From contig NZ_JBAKBF010000004.1 of NCBI RefSeq assembly GCF_036881715.1, positions 1 to 64,000 on the forward strand: a stretch of 64,000 nt of DNA. The letters are read 5' to 3'. The notes under the pieces are model-generated. The model saw only the letters and a program-made list of their open reading frames with translations. It ran no database searches and was not told where the DNA came from. The DNA is from Pannonibacter anstelovis (GTDB lineage: Bacteria > Pseudomonadota > Alphaproteobacteria > Rhizobiales > Stappiaceae). The translations under genes and the position numbers were made by a program. Shown one piece after another: positions 17,046 through 25,573 of this stretch (position 1 is the stretch's first letter; each line of letters starts with the position of its first letter).

Positions 17046-17936
17046 ATGGCATCCGTAGATTTCACTTTGAGCTACTCAGGCAGCTCATCAGAAAGTCATC
17101 TGATTGATTTCTACGATGTAGCGCTAGCTCTAGCTGGATTTCAACGATCCTTAGCACTTACAACTCATTTGATTCTAAATGACAATGTAATAACACAGGC
17201 GCCCTCTCTAACTGGAGCTAAAATCCTAGCGATCCCGCCGACAAACGGAAGCTGGAAATTTACTGCAACAGTATTGGCTGGAATATACGCGCTTGGCACC
17301 GCCCCCAGAGATACGCCAATCGGGCATCTAATTGCATCCGCATACGACTACGTGGTGTCTGAAACATTGGGATTTCACGTCGACTTTGACAAAACCCTTG
17401 GGCAAAAATACGATGAAATGCAACTAAAGCAAGATGATACAATAAAGAAATTACCTCAAGCCCGTTTTGACAGCGTCATCGAAAAGTGCGAAGTCGCGAT
17501 TCGAGATATGCACCGGCCAATTATCAGCTCTGGAACCGCCCAGAAAGCTGCGATCTTTTCACAGATTGGCTCTCATACATCAAAATTCCAGCATGATTTG
17601 GACATTAAGACTTATGAAAATATTATGCACATACGAGAGGAGGAGCGTGCCGAGATATTCATAGGACGGGTATCAAGTTACAATATTAATACCTACAAGG
17701 GTCGCATTTACCTCAATTCTGAGGGAAGACCTGTCCCGTTTGAGTTAGGCGAGACAGCGCGTGCCTTTCTAGCTGTTTCATTAATTGCAAACAGTCTTGT
17801 GTCAAACGCGCACGACCGCATGCTTGTTGAAGGAGAAGTTTTACTTGAGGCCTATAGACGGGTGAGCAAGAGTGGAAAGCTGAAAAGCTTATTAGTCGTG
17901 GACGTCAGGAAAGTAGAATTTGGTGTTTTCTCTTGA
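17046..17936 (+). CDS. Hypothetical protein in AT-rich islet (possibly DUF7946-like)
   Basis: A 296-residue protein of unknown function. ATG 17046 has AAAGGA upstream. The start FTLSYSGSSSESHLIDFYDVALALAGFQRSLALTTHLIL, then a Trp-Lys-Phe strand and a short hydrophobic segment (about 80-90), recalls DUF7946-type proteins of island regions; this is from memory and not certain. The middle is helical and charged, the end (GRIYLNSEGRPVPFEL ... LLVVDVRKVEFGVF) beta-rich. It uses AT-rich codons unlike its neighbours (about 42% GC in 17101-17160), a sign of horizontal transfer beside the tRNA. Confidence 0.7.
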   Translation: MASVDFTLSYSGSSSESHLIDFYDVALALAGFQRSLALTTHLILNDNVITQAPSLTGAKILAIPPTNGSWKFTATVLAGIYALGTAPRDTPIGHLIASAYDYVVSETLGFHVDFDKTLGQKYDEMQLKQDDTIKKLPQARFDSVIEKCEVAIRDMHRPIISSGTAQKAAIFSQIGSHTSKFQHDLDIKTYENIMHIREEERAEIFIGRVSSYNINTYKGRIYLNSEGRPVPFELGETARAFLAVSLIANSLVSNAHDRMLVEGEVLLEAYRRVSKSGKLKSLLVVDVRKVEFGVFS

Positions 17937-18017
17937 CGCCTTAGCTTAAAATATTCACTGTACCTGATGAGCGTAAAAAAATAATAGCCACTGAATAAAT
18001 TTGATCAGCATGGCCCA

Positions 18018-18563
18018 TTACGTCGAAATAACCTGACGCACCGTCCCAACCGGCAGGAACATCCGCAGCGGATTTGACGGCAGTGCCTGGAAACCATAGC
18101 CCGCATAGAGTCTCATCCGCCGCTCGACGAAGTCGGGGTTGCCGTCATCGAGAACATCCAGCACAACAACAGCGATCCCCAGATGCTCGGCAGCTCGGGC
18201 GACGCGCAGCAGAGCATCGGCCAGAAGGTCGCCGCCGTAGCCCTGACCAGCATAGCGCTGGTCCACGCCGATCATGGACAGGAACGCCGCCGGAATGGAT
18301 CCATGCGCAGGCCGGGTGCGGGCGTATTTCGCCGGCAGGTCTTGATAGTCGATCGCATGGGCATTGAGCGCATAGAAGCCGATCACCGCGCCATCTGGGG
18401 TAGTCATCACATGGACGCGCAGATTACCGGCCTTCGCCAGCTTGTTTGCGGTCTTCTTGAAGAAGTTGTCAACCTGCTCAACACCACAGGAGAAAGCCGC
18501 CCGGTCGTGCTTGTCCGGATCGAACGGCTCTATGATGCTTTTCAGCGGTTCACCGTCAGTCAC
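18018..18563 (-). CDS. GNAT-family toxin (TacT-like)
   Basis: A 181-residue acetyltransferase of the type that acetylates aminoacyl-tRNA and blocks translation. Features are the TacT-like opening PFDPDKHDRAAFSCGVEQVDNFFKKTANKLAKA, the V/IGFYALNAH strand, the acetyl-CoA loop VDQRYAGQGYGGDLLADALLR (about residues 100-120), and the catalytic-Tyr region RLYAGYGFQAL. GTG 18563 overlaps the stop of the antitoxin by 4 bases, the standard order for a type II pair with the antitoxin first. Confidence 0.88.
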   Translation of the reverse strand: MTDGEPLKSIIEPFDPDKHDRAAFSCGVEQVDNFFKKTANKLAKAGNLRVHVMTTPDGAVIGFYALNAHAIDYQDLPAKYARTRPAHGSIPAAFLSMIGVDQRYAGQGYGGDLLADALLRVARAAEHLGIAVVVLDVLDDGNPDFVERRMRLYAGYGFQALPSNPLRMFLPVGTVRQVIST

Positions 18564-18868
18564 TTCGACAGTACACGCGACTTATGGCGGGCAAATGCGT
18601 CCTTCAGCTTCGCGGTCGGCTGTTGCGGCGTGTCGAGCGCTTCGAAAAAGGCGGCGTGATCGACAGGTTCAAGCATCGTACGCTCATGCGCGGCGATGGT
18701 TGCAAGCGCGGACTGGTAGGCGGCACTCATCGTGAATACGCTGTCGTCCACGCCGCTGAGCGCCGCAGCGCGCTGAATGATCTGTTTGATATGCGGCTTG
18801 GTACGAAAGTTCATTCGCTCGCTTGCGCGACCGTCAATGTCCTTCGTTGTATCATCAAATGCACGCAT
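18560..18868 (-). CDS. DUF1778-type ribbon-helix-helix antitoxin (TacA-like)
   Basis: A 102-residue antitoxin. The N-terminal part (ASERMNFRTKPHIKQIIQRAAALSGVDDSVFTMSAAYQSA) is a DUF1778/RHH DNA-binding domain; the C-terminus (about residues 65-102) is the likely toxin-binding tail. I start at ATG 18868 (MRAFDDTTKD). It is co-translated with the GNAT toxin, and a perfect palindrome sits 31 bases upstream for autoregulation. Confidence 0.85.
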   Translation of the reverse strand: MRAFDDTTKDIDGRASERMNFRTKPHIKQIIQRAAALSGVDDSVFTMSAAYQSALATIAAHERTMLEPVDHAAFFEALDTPQQPTAKLKDAFARHKSRVLSK

Positions 18869-18898
18869 GGCTGTTATCCTCAAACCTGAAGCTGCACA

Positions 18899-18925
18899 CA
18901 ATGTACGCCTAACCGGCGTACATTG
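18899..18925 (-). promoter_or_regulatory. Palindromic operator of the toxin-antitoxin operon
   Basis: CAATGTACGCC (18899-18909) and GGCGTACATTG (18915-18925) form a perfect 11-base inverted repeat around TAACC. Its place just upstream of the antitoxin start is where an RHH antitoxin normally binds to repress its own promoter. Confidence 0.75.
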
Positions 18926-19003
18926 CAATCGCGCTCATTTATTTGAGGACCAGCCTGCGGTCTGCCGCCTTGTGTAGGCTCGTAAATCAGGTGGTCTACG
19001 CCC

Positions 19004-19339
19004 TCACGTCGCCTTCTTCACGAACTCGGACTTCAGCCCAATCGGCCCGATGCCGGGGATCTTGCAGTCGATGTTGTGGTCGCTGTCGACGAGGCGGATG
19101 CCGCGGACTTTGGTGCCGATCTTGAGGACACTGGAGGAGCCCTTGAGCTTCAGGTCCTTGATCAGGGTCACCGTGTCGCCATCGGCGAGCAGGTTGCCGA
19201 CGCTGTCGCGCACTTCAAGGCCTGCCTCGGGGGCGGCGGCCAGCGGCCATTCATGCCCGCATTCGGGGCATGTCAGGGTGCCTTCCACTTCATAGGTGAA
19301 GGTGGAGCGGCATTCGGGGCAAGGGGGCAAAGTGTCCAT
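19004..19339 (-). CDS. yjdM: Zinc-ribbon protein YjdM (PhnA family)
   Basis: A 111-residue protein with an N-terminal zinc ribbon (CPECRS...CPECGHEW, two CxxC pairs, residues about 6-30) and the PhnA/YjdM C-terminal domain (VRDSVGNLLADGDTVTLIKDLKLKGSSSVLKIGTKVRGIRLVDSDHNIDCKI). Despite the old name PhnA it is not phosphonoacetate hydrolase and its role is unclear. ATG 19339 starts MDTLPPCPECR; the frame continues upstream without a better site. Confidence 0.92.
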   Translation of the reverse strand: MDTLPPCPECRSTFTYEVEGTLTCPECGHEWPLAAAPEAGLEVRDSVGNLLADGDTVTLIKDLKLKGSSSVLKIGTKVRGIRLVDSDHNIDCKIPGIGPIGLKSEFVKKAT

Positions 19340-19426
19340 GGCCGGGGTATAGGCCCCGGTCCGGCAGATGGCAACATGAGGGTTTTCCCGTATGCCGCCT
19401 GCCATCAGCGCAGGCAGCACAGGGCC

Positions 19427-21088
19427 TTAGTCTCCGCTCATCGCCCGGATCAGCACATCGCGCAAGCCGTCCATGCCCGGCTCCTCGCCTGCCTGCGGCG
19501 TGGCGGCAGGCATCATGCCGGGGATGAAGCCATGCTCGATAAAGCGGGAGACAAGCGCCCGGTCGCGGCTGACCACATGGACGGGCACGGCGCGCGAGGC
19601 CCCTTGCCCGGTGATGATCGCCGCCGGCTGATGGTCGCCCAGAAACACATAGAGCGCCTCGCCGTCCGAGCGGGCGATATAGCTGCCGAGGGTTTCCAGC
19701 GCATAATCGATGGTGCGGATATAGTGATCACGCACCCGCTCCGGGTCGGCCCAGACCACGGCCGGGCTATCGCCGCTTTCGGCCTGAGCGTTGAAATTGC
19801 TGCCCTCCGCGGCATCCTCCCAGTCGATGAGGCTTGGCACCGGCGTCCAGGGGGCGTGGCTGGAGATGAGGGCGATTTCCGCCATCACCGGCTTGCCCTC
19901 TGCGGCGGCAGGCTGGCGCGCCAGCCTGTCAAAGGCGGAGAGCGTATACTGGTCCGGCATCGTCACCCAGTTGAAGGGCTTGCCGGTGTAGCCAAGGTTC
20001 TTGGCCGCCAGCACCGTGTCATAGCCGTAATAGGCGGATTCCGGCCAGTCCATGGTTATGGCGGGCATCACCGCCACGCTCTGCCATCCGGCATCGCGGA
20101 ACAGGCGGTTGAGGCTCGGCCTGTCGCTGCGCATCAACAGGTCATAGCGCGCCTGACTGTCCACCCACAGGCCGGACAGCAGCGTGCCATGGGCGAGCCA
20201 GCTGAGGCCGCCGACGGTGGGCGCGCGGGTCCAGCCGCTGGCCATGGCATAGCCCGCCTCCTCCAGCTCTGCCTGCACGGCGGCAAGGCGCGGGCCGGTG
20301 AGCGGGGCATAGCGCGGGTCCTCGATGGCGCTGCGGCCATAGGATTCGATGAAGGCCAGCACCACATCCCGCCCCCGGACGCGGGCAAACAGCTGCCCGG
20401 CCGGCGGCAGGTCCGCAGGCTGCACCAGCTCGGCCTCAAAGGCGCTGAGATCGGCGATGGAACGGGCCACCACCTGCAGCCGTTCACCGAGGCTGGCGCT
20501 GTGGAACCTGGCATTGCCGCCGGCGGCCAGCATCGACAGCCCGCCCGCCAGCAGGATGGCAAAGCCCGCCAGCACAGGAAGACGCAAGGTGGCGCGCATG
20601 CGGATGAGGCAGACTGCCGACCAGAAGAACGCCGTCATCACCCCTGCCAGCAGGGCAAGGGCCCGCGCCACAGCCAGCGCAGCGGTGAAGGTGCCGATGG
20701 TGCCCGACAACAAGTTCCAGCCGTCACCCAGCATCTTGAAGTCGAGATAGGGATTGAACGGGCGCTGAAAAGCCATCTGCACGCCGGTGTCGGCGAGTTT
20801 CAGGACCAGCAGGATGAAGACCAGCACAGTGGTCAAGGCAGCGGCACCATAGGCAAGACGCCTTGGCAAAAGCATGAGCGCCAGACCCGCCAGAGGCACA
20901 TCCAGCGGCACATGGGCGAGTGCAGCCAGCGTAAGTCCGCCGGGCCGGTCCGGCAGATTGCAGGCCGCACCAAAAACCAGCAGGAACACGGCAAGCGCCA
21001 GAGCGGGCTTCACGTAGCCGCCTTGAGCCTCGTTACCCCCCCTCTCCCTCGCCTTTGGGGTCTTGCCGCGCCATTTATGGTCTGTCAT
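19427..21088 (-). CDS. Membrane sulfatase/LtaS-like enzyme (alkaline phosphatase superfamily)
   Basis: A 553-residue inner-membrane protein. About five hydrophobic segments (residues 26-190) are followed by a periplasmic alkaline-phosphatase-superfamily domain. FIESYGRS (about 244) and LGDHQPA (about 475) give the expected acidic and Asp-His metal ligands; the nucleophile may be the Thr or Ser in PTVGGLSW. Relatives include LTA synthases and phosphoethanolamine transferases that modify lipids or glycans; the substrate here is unknown. AAGG precedes ATG 21088. It diverges from a UPF0104 gene whose start lies close by. Confidence 0.8.
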   Translation of the reverse strand: MTDHKWRGKTPKARERGGNEAQGGYVKPALALAVFLLVFGAACNLPDRPGGLTLAALAHVPLDVPLAGLALMLLPRRLAYGAAALTTVLVFILLVLKLADTGVQMAFQRPFNPYLDFKMLGDGWNLLSGTIGTFTAALAVARALALLAGVMTAFFWSAVCLIRMRATLRLPVLAGFAILLAGGLSMLAAGGNARFHSASLGERLQVVARSIADLSAFEAELVQPADLPPAGQLFARVRGRDVVLAFIESYGRSAIEDPRYAPLTGPRLAAVQAELEEAGYAMASGWTRAPTVGGLSWLAHGTLLSGLWVDSQARYDLLMRSDRPSLNRLFRDAGWQSVAVMPAITMDWPESAYYGYDTVLAAKNLGYTGKPFNWVTMPDQYTLSAFDRLARQPAAAEGKPVMAEIALISSHAPWTPVPSLIDWEDAAEGSNFNAQAESGDSPAVVWADPERVRDHYIRTIDYALETLGSYIARSDGEALYVFLGDHQPAAIITGQGASRAVPVHVVSRDRALVSRFIEHGFIPGMMPAATPQAGEEPGMDGLRDVLIRAMSGD

Positions 21089-21161
21089 TCACTGTGCCTT
21101 CTCAAGTCCCGGAGCCGCGCTTGCACCCCGCCCCATCCTTCCGCCAGCCTGTGTTTTCGCC

Positions 21162-22112
21162 TTGCGCAAAATAAGGTTGCTTGCGTCCCTTGCGGGTCTG
21201 GCGCTTCTGGCCGGTCTCATTGCCCTGCTCGATCCGGCCAGCATCGCGGCTGCCCTTGCCAGGACCCCGCCCGGACATCTTCTGGCCGGGCTGCTGCTCG
21301 TCCAGTTTCAGACCGTGCTGTCGGCGGTGCGCTGGCGTTTCACCGCTGCCCGCCTTGGCCACGCCATTCCGCTTGGCGCGGCCATCCGGGAATACTACCT
21401 CGGCGGCACGCTCAACCTGCTGCTGCCCGGCGGCATGGCGGGGGATGCGGCGCGGGTCTACCGGGTGAAGGACAGCGCAGATGGCGGCTGGAGGCAGGCG
21501 GCCACAGCCGTGGTGCTGGAGCGCCTGTCGGGACAGATCGGCTTTGCGCTGCTCATTGTCAGCGGCCTGATTGCATGGGCATTCTTTCTGCCGCAAGCCG
21601 GTGCTGCCGCCTTGCCGGAGTTTCCAGCCGCCCTGCCCCGCTCTCCCCTGTGGCTGGCGGCGGCGTGCGGTCTTGCGGCTGCTATTGCCCTGCCAATGCT
21701 CCTCCCCGCCTTGCGCGCCCGGCTTCGCCGTTTCCTGCCCGTGGCCGGCCGGGCGCTGCGTGCCGCCTTCTGGACCAGAGGTGCGCTGGCCGTGCAGGTG
21801 GGCCTCAGCCTGCTGATCACCGGCAGCTACCTGCTGGCCTTCGGTGTTGCCTCCGACGCGGTGGGAGCCAGTCTGCCCATTCTTGCGGTGGTCACCATCA
21901 TTCCGCTGTGCCTGCTCAGCATGCTGATACCGGTCGGCGTCGGCGGCTGGGGCACGCGGGAGGCTGCAGCTGCGGCGCTTTGGCCGCTGTTCGGATTCAC
22001 CGCAGCGCAAGGGCTGGCTGCCAGCCTTTTGTACGGAATGATGTCTCTGGCCGGAGCGGCGTTGCCGGGGCTCGTTCTCCTGGCGCTGGAGCTGCTGCGC
22101 CGCAAGCGCTGA
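21162..22112 (+). CDS. UPF0104/LPG-synthase-type membrane protein (flippase-like)
   Basis: A hydrophobic protein of about 316 residues with some eight membrane segments. Family marks are VQFQTVLSAVRWRFTAARLG, EYYLGGTLNLLLPGGMAGDAARVYRV and LIPVGVGGWGTREAAAAAL, typical of the membrane domain of MprF/AglD relatives without the catalytic C-terminus. These act in lipid flipping or polyprenol/glycolipid traffic. There is no in-frame ATG near the N-terminus; I chose TTG 21162 (LRKIRLLASLAG) since it starts the first membrane segment. A TTG at 21063 would overlap the divergent neighbour. Confidence 0.78.
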   Translation: MRKIRLLASLAGLALLAGLIALLDPASIAAALARTPPGHLLAGLLLVQFQTVLSAVRWRFTAARLGHAIPLGAAIREYYLGGTLNLLLPGGMAGDAARVYRVKDSADGGWRQAATAVVLERLSGQIGFALLIVSGLIAWAFFLPQAGAAALPEFPAALPRSPLWLAAACGLAAAIALPMLLPALRARLRRFLPVAGRALRAAFWTRGALAVQVGLSLLITGSYLLAFGVASDAVGASLPILAVVTIIPLCLLSMLIPVGVGGWGTREAAAAALWPLFGFTAAQGLAASLLYGMMSLAGAALPGLVLLALELLRRKR

Positions 22113-22126
22113 TCCGGCCAGGCGTA

Positions 22127-22879
22127 TCAACTCATCAGCCTTGCATAGATATCGCCCGATGGGCTTTCCGGCGTCAGCCCTGCAATCTCCGCCAGCACGT
22201 CATCGCCTGTCACCCAGTGGCCGCTGACAAAGCGGTGCTGCTCGCCCACCACGCGGTTAAAGCGGTAGGGGCCGAGCTTTTCCAGCAGAGCAACCGCCTC
22301 GCGTGCCACTTCGGGCAAGGCCGGGATATATTCAAACGCCACGAGAGGGATAGGCTGCGAAAGGCCGCTCAGGATGTCGCTCTCCGCGCCTTCCACGTCG
22401 ATCTTGCAGAAGGCCGGGCGGCCATAACGCGCGATCAGCCGGTCCAGTGTCGTCACTGGCAAGCGGATTTCGCTGTCCCACACCACGCCGCGGAAACCTT
22501 CCGTCTCGCGCACACCGTCGATGAACCGGTCCGAGATGGTCGTCACCGTCGGGTGGCGGCTGGAGATATGCAGCACCGTCTCCCCCTCCTCAGCCCCCAC
22601 AGCCACCGTCTCGAAGCCGCGCAGGCGGCGGGCGAGATGGCGCTCGATCATCCGGGCAAAGACGGGCTGCGGCTCCACCGCAACCACTTCGGCGCCAAGG
22701 CCCAGCAGCGTGGCGCTGCGGCTGCCGACATGGGCGCCGATATCGAAGACGAGATCGCCGGGTGCGACAAGCTGACGGTAAAACCGCTTCAACTGGCGGC
22801 GCCGCCAGGGCTGGCCGTAGTAGATGACGAGCGACCGGGCAAGACCGAGCGTGGCGCGAACTGAGAACCGTCCAGTCAA
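22127..22879 (-). CDS. FkbM-family methyltransferase
   Basis: A 250-residue SAM-dependent methyltransferase. Motif I is LVFDIGAHVGSRS (about residues 42-54), the post-I acid lies in VVAVEPQP, and the FkbM-typical KIDVEGAESDIL is at about 160-171. I start at TTG 22879, which overlaps the stop of the upstream CDP-alcohol phosphatidyltransferase gene (TTGA); the frame is open further upstream but only inside that gene. The overlap implies coupling. The methyl acceptor is probably a sugar or lipid headgroup (inference from neighbours). Confidence 0.82.
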   Translation of the reverse strand: MTGRFSVRATLGLARSLVIYYGQPWRRRQLKRFYRQLVAPGDLVFDIGAHVGSRSATLLGLGAEVVAVEPQPVFARMIERHLARRLRGFETVAVGAEEGETVLHISSRHPTVTTISDRFIDGVRETEGFRGVVWDSEIRLPVTTLDRLIARYGRPAFCKIDVEGAESDILSGLSQPIPLVAFEYIPALPEVAREAVALLEKLGPYRFNRVVGEQHRFVSGHWVTGDDVLAEIAGLTPESPSGDIYARLMS

Positions 22880-23679
22880 TGGCCAGCCTCCGGCTTGCGC
22901 AGCAGATAGGCCGTGTCCACCGCAAAGGACCAGGTGAGCGCTGCCAGTGCCGCCGCTGCAATCCAGATTGAGAACGGCGCCGTGACGGGCGGCAGCAGCA
23001 GCCCGCAAAGCGCCACCACCTGCACGACACAGACCAGCTTGCGCCGGAAGGACGGCGGCAGCGGCGCGGCAAGGCGCGGCTGCAGATATTGCGCCAGCAC
23101 GAAGCCGTAACGCATCAGCCCGATGAGTAGCACCCACGGGCCCGCCTTACCCAGTTGCCATGCGGCAGCCGAAAGGCAAAGGATCAGAAAGGCATCCACT
23201 TCCATGTCAAAGCGGGCGCCAAGGTCGGATTCCTGATGATACCGCCGCGCCAGATAGCCATCCAGCCCATCCAGGGCCAGCGCCAGGCTCGCAAGCCCGG
23301 CCAGCGCCCAGTGAGCCGCGGCTTCTGCCTGGTGCATTTCCGCAAACAGAACCACCGCCGCAACAAGGCTGACCATGGCCGCGCGGACAGCGGTGACCGT
23401 GTTGGCGGCACCAAAGAACTGAAACCGGTGATGCACGAGCCCGCGCACCACCAGACAGAATGTTCCAAGCAGCAAGGCGGAAGCTGCCAAAGGCACGTCG
23501 AACCCCAGAGACAGGGCCACAGCCACCGCCGCATAGGCCGCAACAGACAAAGCAAGGACGGCAGCCAGAACCCGCAAAGCATCCCGTCTCAACGCAGACA
23601 GTTGAATAGAGGCGGCCTTTGCCCCGCTCGCGAGCGGCATCAGGGCACGACGCCCTGTTGAGGTTTCATTCGACAGCAT
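22876..23679 (-). CDS. CDP-alcohol phosphatidyltransferase family protein
   Basis: A 267-residue membrane enzyme that swaps CMP in CDP-diacylglycerol (or a CDP-alcohol) for an alcohol. The full catalytic motif DG-x2-AR-x8-G-x3-D-x3-D is present at residues 140-162 (D140, G141, A144, R145, G154, D158, D162). Six to seven hydrophobic segments surround it. GGAG precedes ATG 23679. It is followed without a gap by an FkbM methyltransferase, suggesting a pathway that builds and methylates a minor phospholipid. The acceptor alcohol cannot be read from the sequence. Confidence 0.88.
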   Translation of the reverse strand: MLSNETSTGRRALMPLASGAKAASIQLSALRRDALRVLAAVLALSVAAYAAVAVALSLGFDVPLAASALLLGTFCLVVRGLVHHRFQFFGAANTVTAVRAAMVSLVAAVVLFAEMHQAEAAAHWALAGLASLALALDGLDGYLARRYHQESDLGARFDMEVDAFLILCLSAAAWQLGKAGPWVLLIGLMRYGFVLAQYLQPRLAAPLPPSFRRKLVCVVQVVALCGLLLPPVTAPFSIWIAAAALAALTWSFAVDTAYLLRKPEAGH

Positions 23680-23808
23680 CAGCAGCCACTCCGGCGAAAG
23701 GCTTTCGGCGGGAGCTCAATAGAGTTACCGAGCTCTCACATGCACCCCTTACGCAGGAACATTGCCGTCAGATTTCTCGGCCGGGCAAGCTCTACAGCTC
23801 AGGCCAGC

Positions 23809-25569
23809 TCACCCCACGGCCATAATCTGCTGCCAGGCGTCATAGGCGGAAAGTACGGTTTCCATCTGGGCGGTGTGGCCGGTGATGAAATCCGGACCAT
23901 AGATGGTTTCGTCCGGGTACTCGGTGATCAGCGTCACCGGCACCGTATGGCGCGCATCCACCGAGCACAGGCAGGGGAAGCCATTGACCATCCGGAAGCC
24001 GGTTTCGCCCGCATGGGCCTCGTACAGCGCGATCTGGCGCGCGTTCTCCTCCAGAAGGCCGGGGATGGAGGCAAGATGGCGTGTCACCCGGTCCATCAGG
24101 TCTTCGGCCTGCCGCTCCCATCCCTCGAGATAGCGCAGGATCAGGAAAAAGCCTTTCGGCAGCGTCCACATGGCAAAATGCCGGGGCACATAGCCGGAAA
24201 GCGGCCTCGTCCACTCATGCGAGGGATAGCCATGCAGATTGACGTGAAGCTGGGCACCCGAGCGCGCTTCGGCCTCAAAACGGATGGCTTTCTCAAGGAG
24301 AAGATCACCGGCTGTTTCCGGCCTGCGGTACTCTAGGTCATCCCCAAGCGCCGTGTAGCGGGCCGCGTGATGCATGTGCAGCGGATTGTCGGCAATCAGA
24401 CGCTGGTGCAGGGCGTAACCATCCGGGTTTTCCTGCGGCGACAGGGTGAAATGCGCGCCTGCACGGGCGGCCAGAACCTGCCCGGCACGCAAGGCCCCGA
24501 CGACACCGGTCGTCTCGTTGGCATGCTGTCCCGCGCTGATCATCACCGGCACACCGGAGCCCCTGATGTAACACGCCTCAACCTTGCGGCCAGCGCGTGA
24601 AGAGGCAGTGAAGTGCTCGCCGCCCACCCGTGCCAGTTCTGCGGAGATCTGTGCGGGAGACAAAGGCGCAGCAGCCTGCGCCAGCTCCTGCTCTGCCGGA
24701 CTGTGCACTGTCGCAGGCAGGGTCTGGGTGGCAAGCGGACGCAACTCGATGCGCAGGTGATAGCCCTCCTGCCCGCCAAGCACTTCCGGCACGATCTGCC
24801 CCGGCTTGAGCCCGCGGTCACCCTGCGGGCGGCCGGATTTCATCTGGAAGAATTCGAGCAGCGAGAAATAGAGATCCTCGTGCATCGCCTCGGCAAGGCT
24901 CATCGCCTCATGCGCATGGGCCAAAGGCTCATCAACTGACGGAAGGCTGACGGACAGGTTCAGCTCCTCGAACCAGGGCTCAGCTGTGCCCCAGTCATGG
25001 CCAGAGACTACCTCCAGCGCTGCGGCGAAAAGCGTCTCATAGGGCGTCTCGAATGGCGTGCCCACCGCATCGCCGTTCAGCTTCACCCATCCGCAGGGCG
25101 AAAGGTTCGTCTGTCCGGCAAGGTCCTGATGCTCCCGGTTGGGGGCAAGGACGGTGACGGTCTGTGTGCAGCCATCGTGACCTGTCAGCAACAGCTCATA
25201 CTGCAGGCTGTCATCCGTCCGCGCCGCGAAGGTGAGCGGACGCGGCGCGATCAGCGCGGCGAGCGGATAGGCCTCCAGCCGGAAACGGTTTTCCGGCGCC
25301 AGCGGATGCACCGGATAGCGCAGCTCTGCGGCAGCAATGCCATCCAGATCCACCTCTTCCAGCACCGCATGGACCAGCGGCTTGTAGGCACTGCGGATGA
25401 TCGCCGTGATGCCCTGTTCCGCCAGCGCCGTTTCAATGGCACCGCGGGTCTTCAGGTCGTCGAAGGTCCAGGCTTCGAGCGCCGTGATGCCGGGGCGCAG
25501 CAGCGCCGTCAGGCGGTCCAGCGTGGGGGAAAAGCCGGCGTCTTTCAGGCAGATGGTCGCGCTGGTCAT
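23809..25569 (-). CDS. M14-type zinc peptidase, last gene of the pxp-dpp operon
   Basis: A 586-residue protein with a C-terminal zinc carboxypeptidase-like (M14) domain. The HxxE zinc motif is GQHANETTG (H349, E352), then NPDGY (381-385), NLHGY with the likely third ligand H446, and ITEYPDE with the candidate catalytic Glu E550. The first 300 residues are not recognised and may form a propeptide-like or substrate-selecting domain. No signal peptide is seen, so it is probably cytoplasmic. It starts 4 bases after the dppC-like permease; a role in trimming imported peptides is inferred. Confidence 0.82.
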   Translation of the reverse strand: MTSATICLKDAGFSPTLDRLTALLRPGITALEAWTFDDLKTRGAIETALAEQGITAIIRSAYKPLVHAVLEEVDLDGIAAAELRYPVHPLAPENRFRLEAYPLAALIAPRPLTFAARTDDSLQYELLLTGHDGCTQTVTVLAPNREHQDLAGQTNLSPCGWVKLNGDAVGTPFETPYETLFAAALEVVSGHDWGTAEPWFEELNLSVSLPSVDEPLAHAHEAMSLAEAMHEDLYFSLLEFFQMKSGRPQGDRGLKPGQIVPEVLGGQEGYHLRIELRPLATQTLPATVHSPAEQELAQAAAPLSPAQISAELARVGGEHFTASSRAGRKVEACYIRGSGVPVMISAGQHANETTGVVGALRAGQVLAARAGAHFTLSPQENPDGYALHQRLIADNPLHMHHAARYTALGDDLEYRRPETAGDLLLEKAIRFEAEARSGAQLHVNLHGYPSHEWTRPLSGYVPRHFAMWTLPKGFFLILRYLEGWERQAEDLMDRVTRHLASIPGLLEENARQIALYEAHAGETGFRMVNGFPCLCSVDARHTVPVTLITEYPDETIYGPDFITGHTAQMETVLSAYDAWQQIMAVG

Positions 25570-25573
25570 CGGT

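Noticed and set aside
17937..19003. Direct repeat of the tRNA-Met 3' end marking an attachment site
   Set aside because: I found no second copy of the tRNA 3' end in this region, so no att site can be called.
21036..21062. CCCCTCTCCC...GGGG palindrome like that at 45063
   Set aside because: The right arm is incomplete and the sequence lies in the coding region of the LtaS-like gene.
19076..22864. Very long plus-strand open frame (1262 codons)
   Set aside because: It runs antisense to the LtaS-like gene and through the UPF0104 and FkbM genes. It has no recognisable domains and reflects lack of stop codons in GC-rich DNA.
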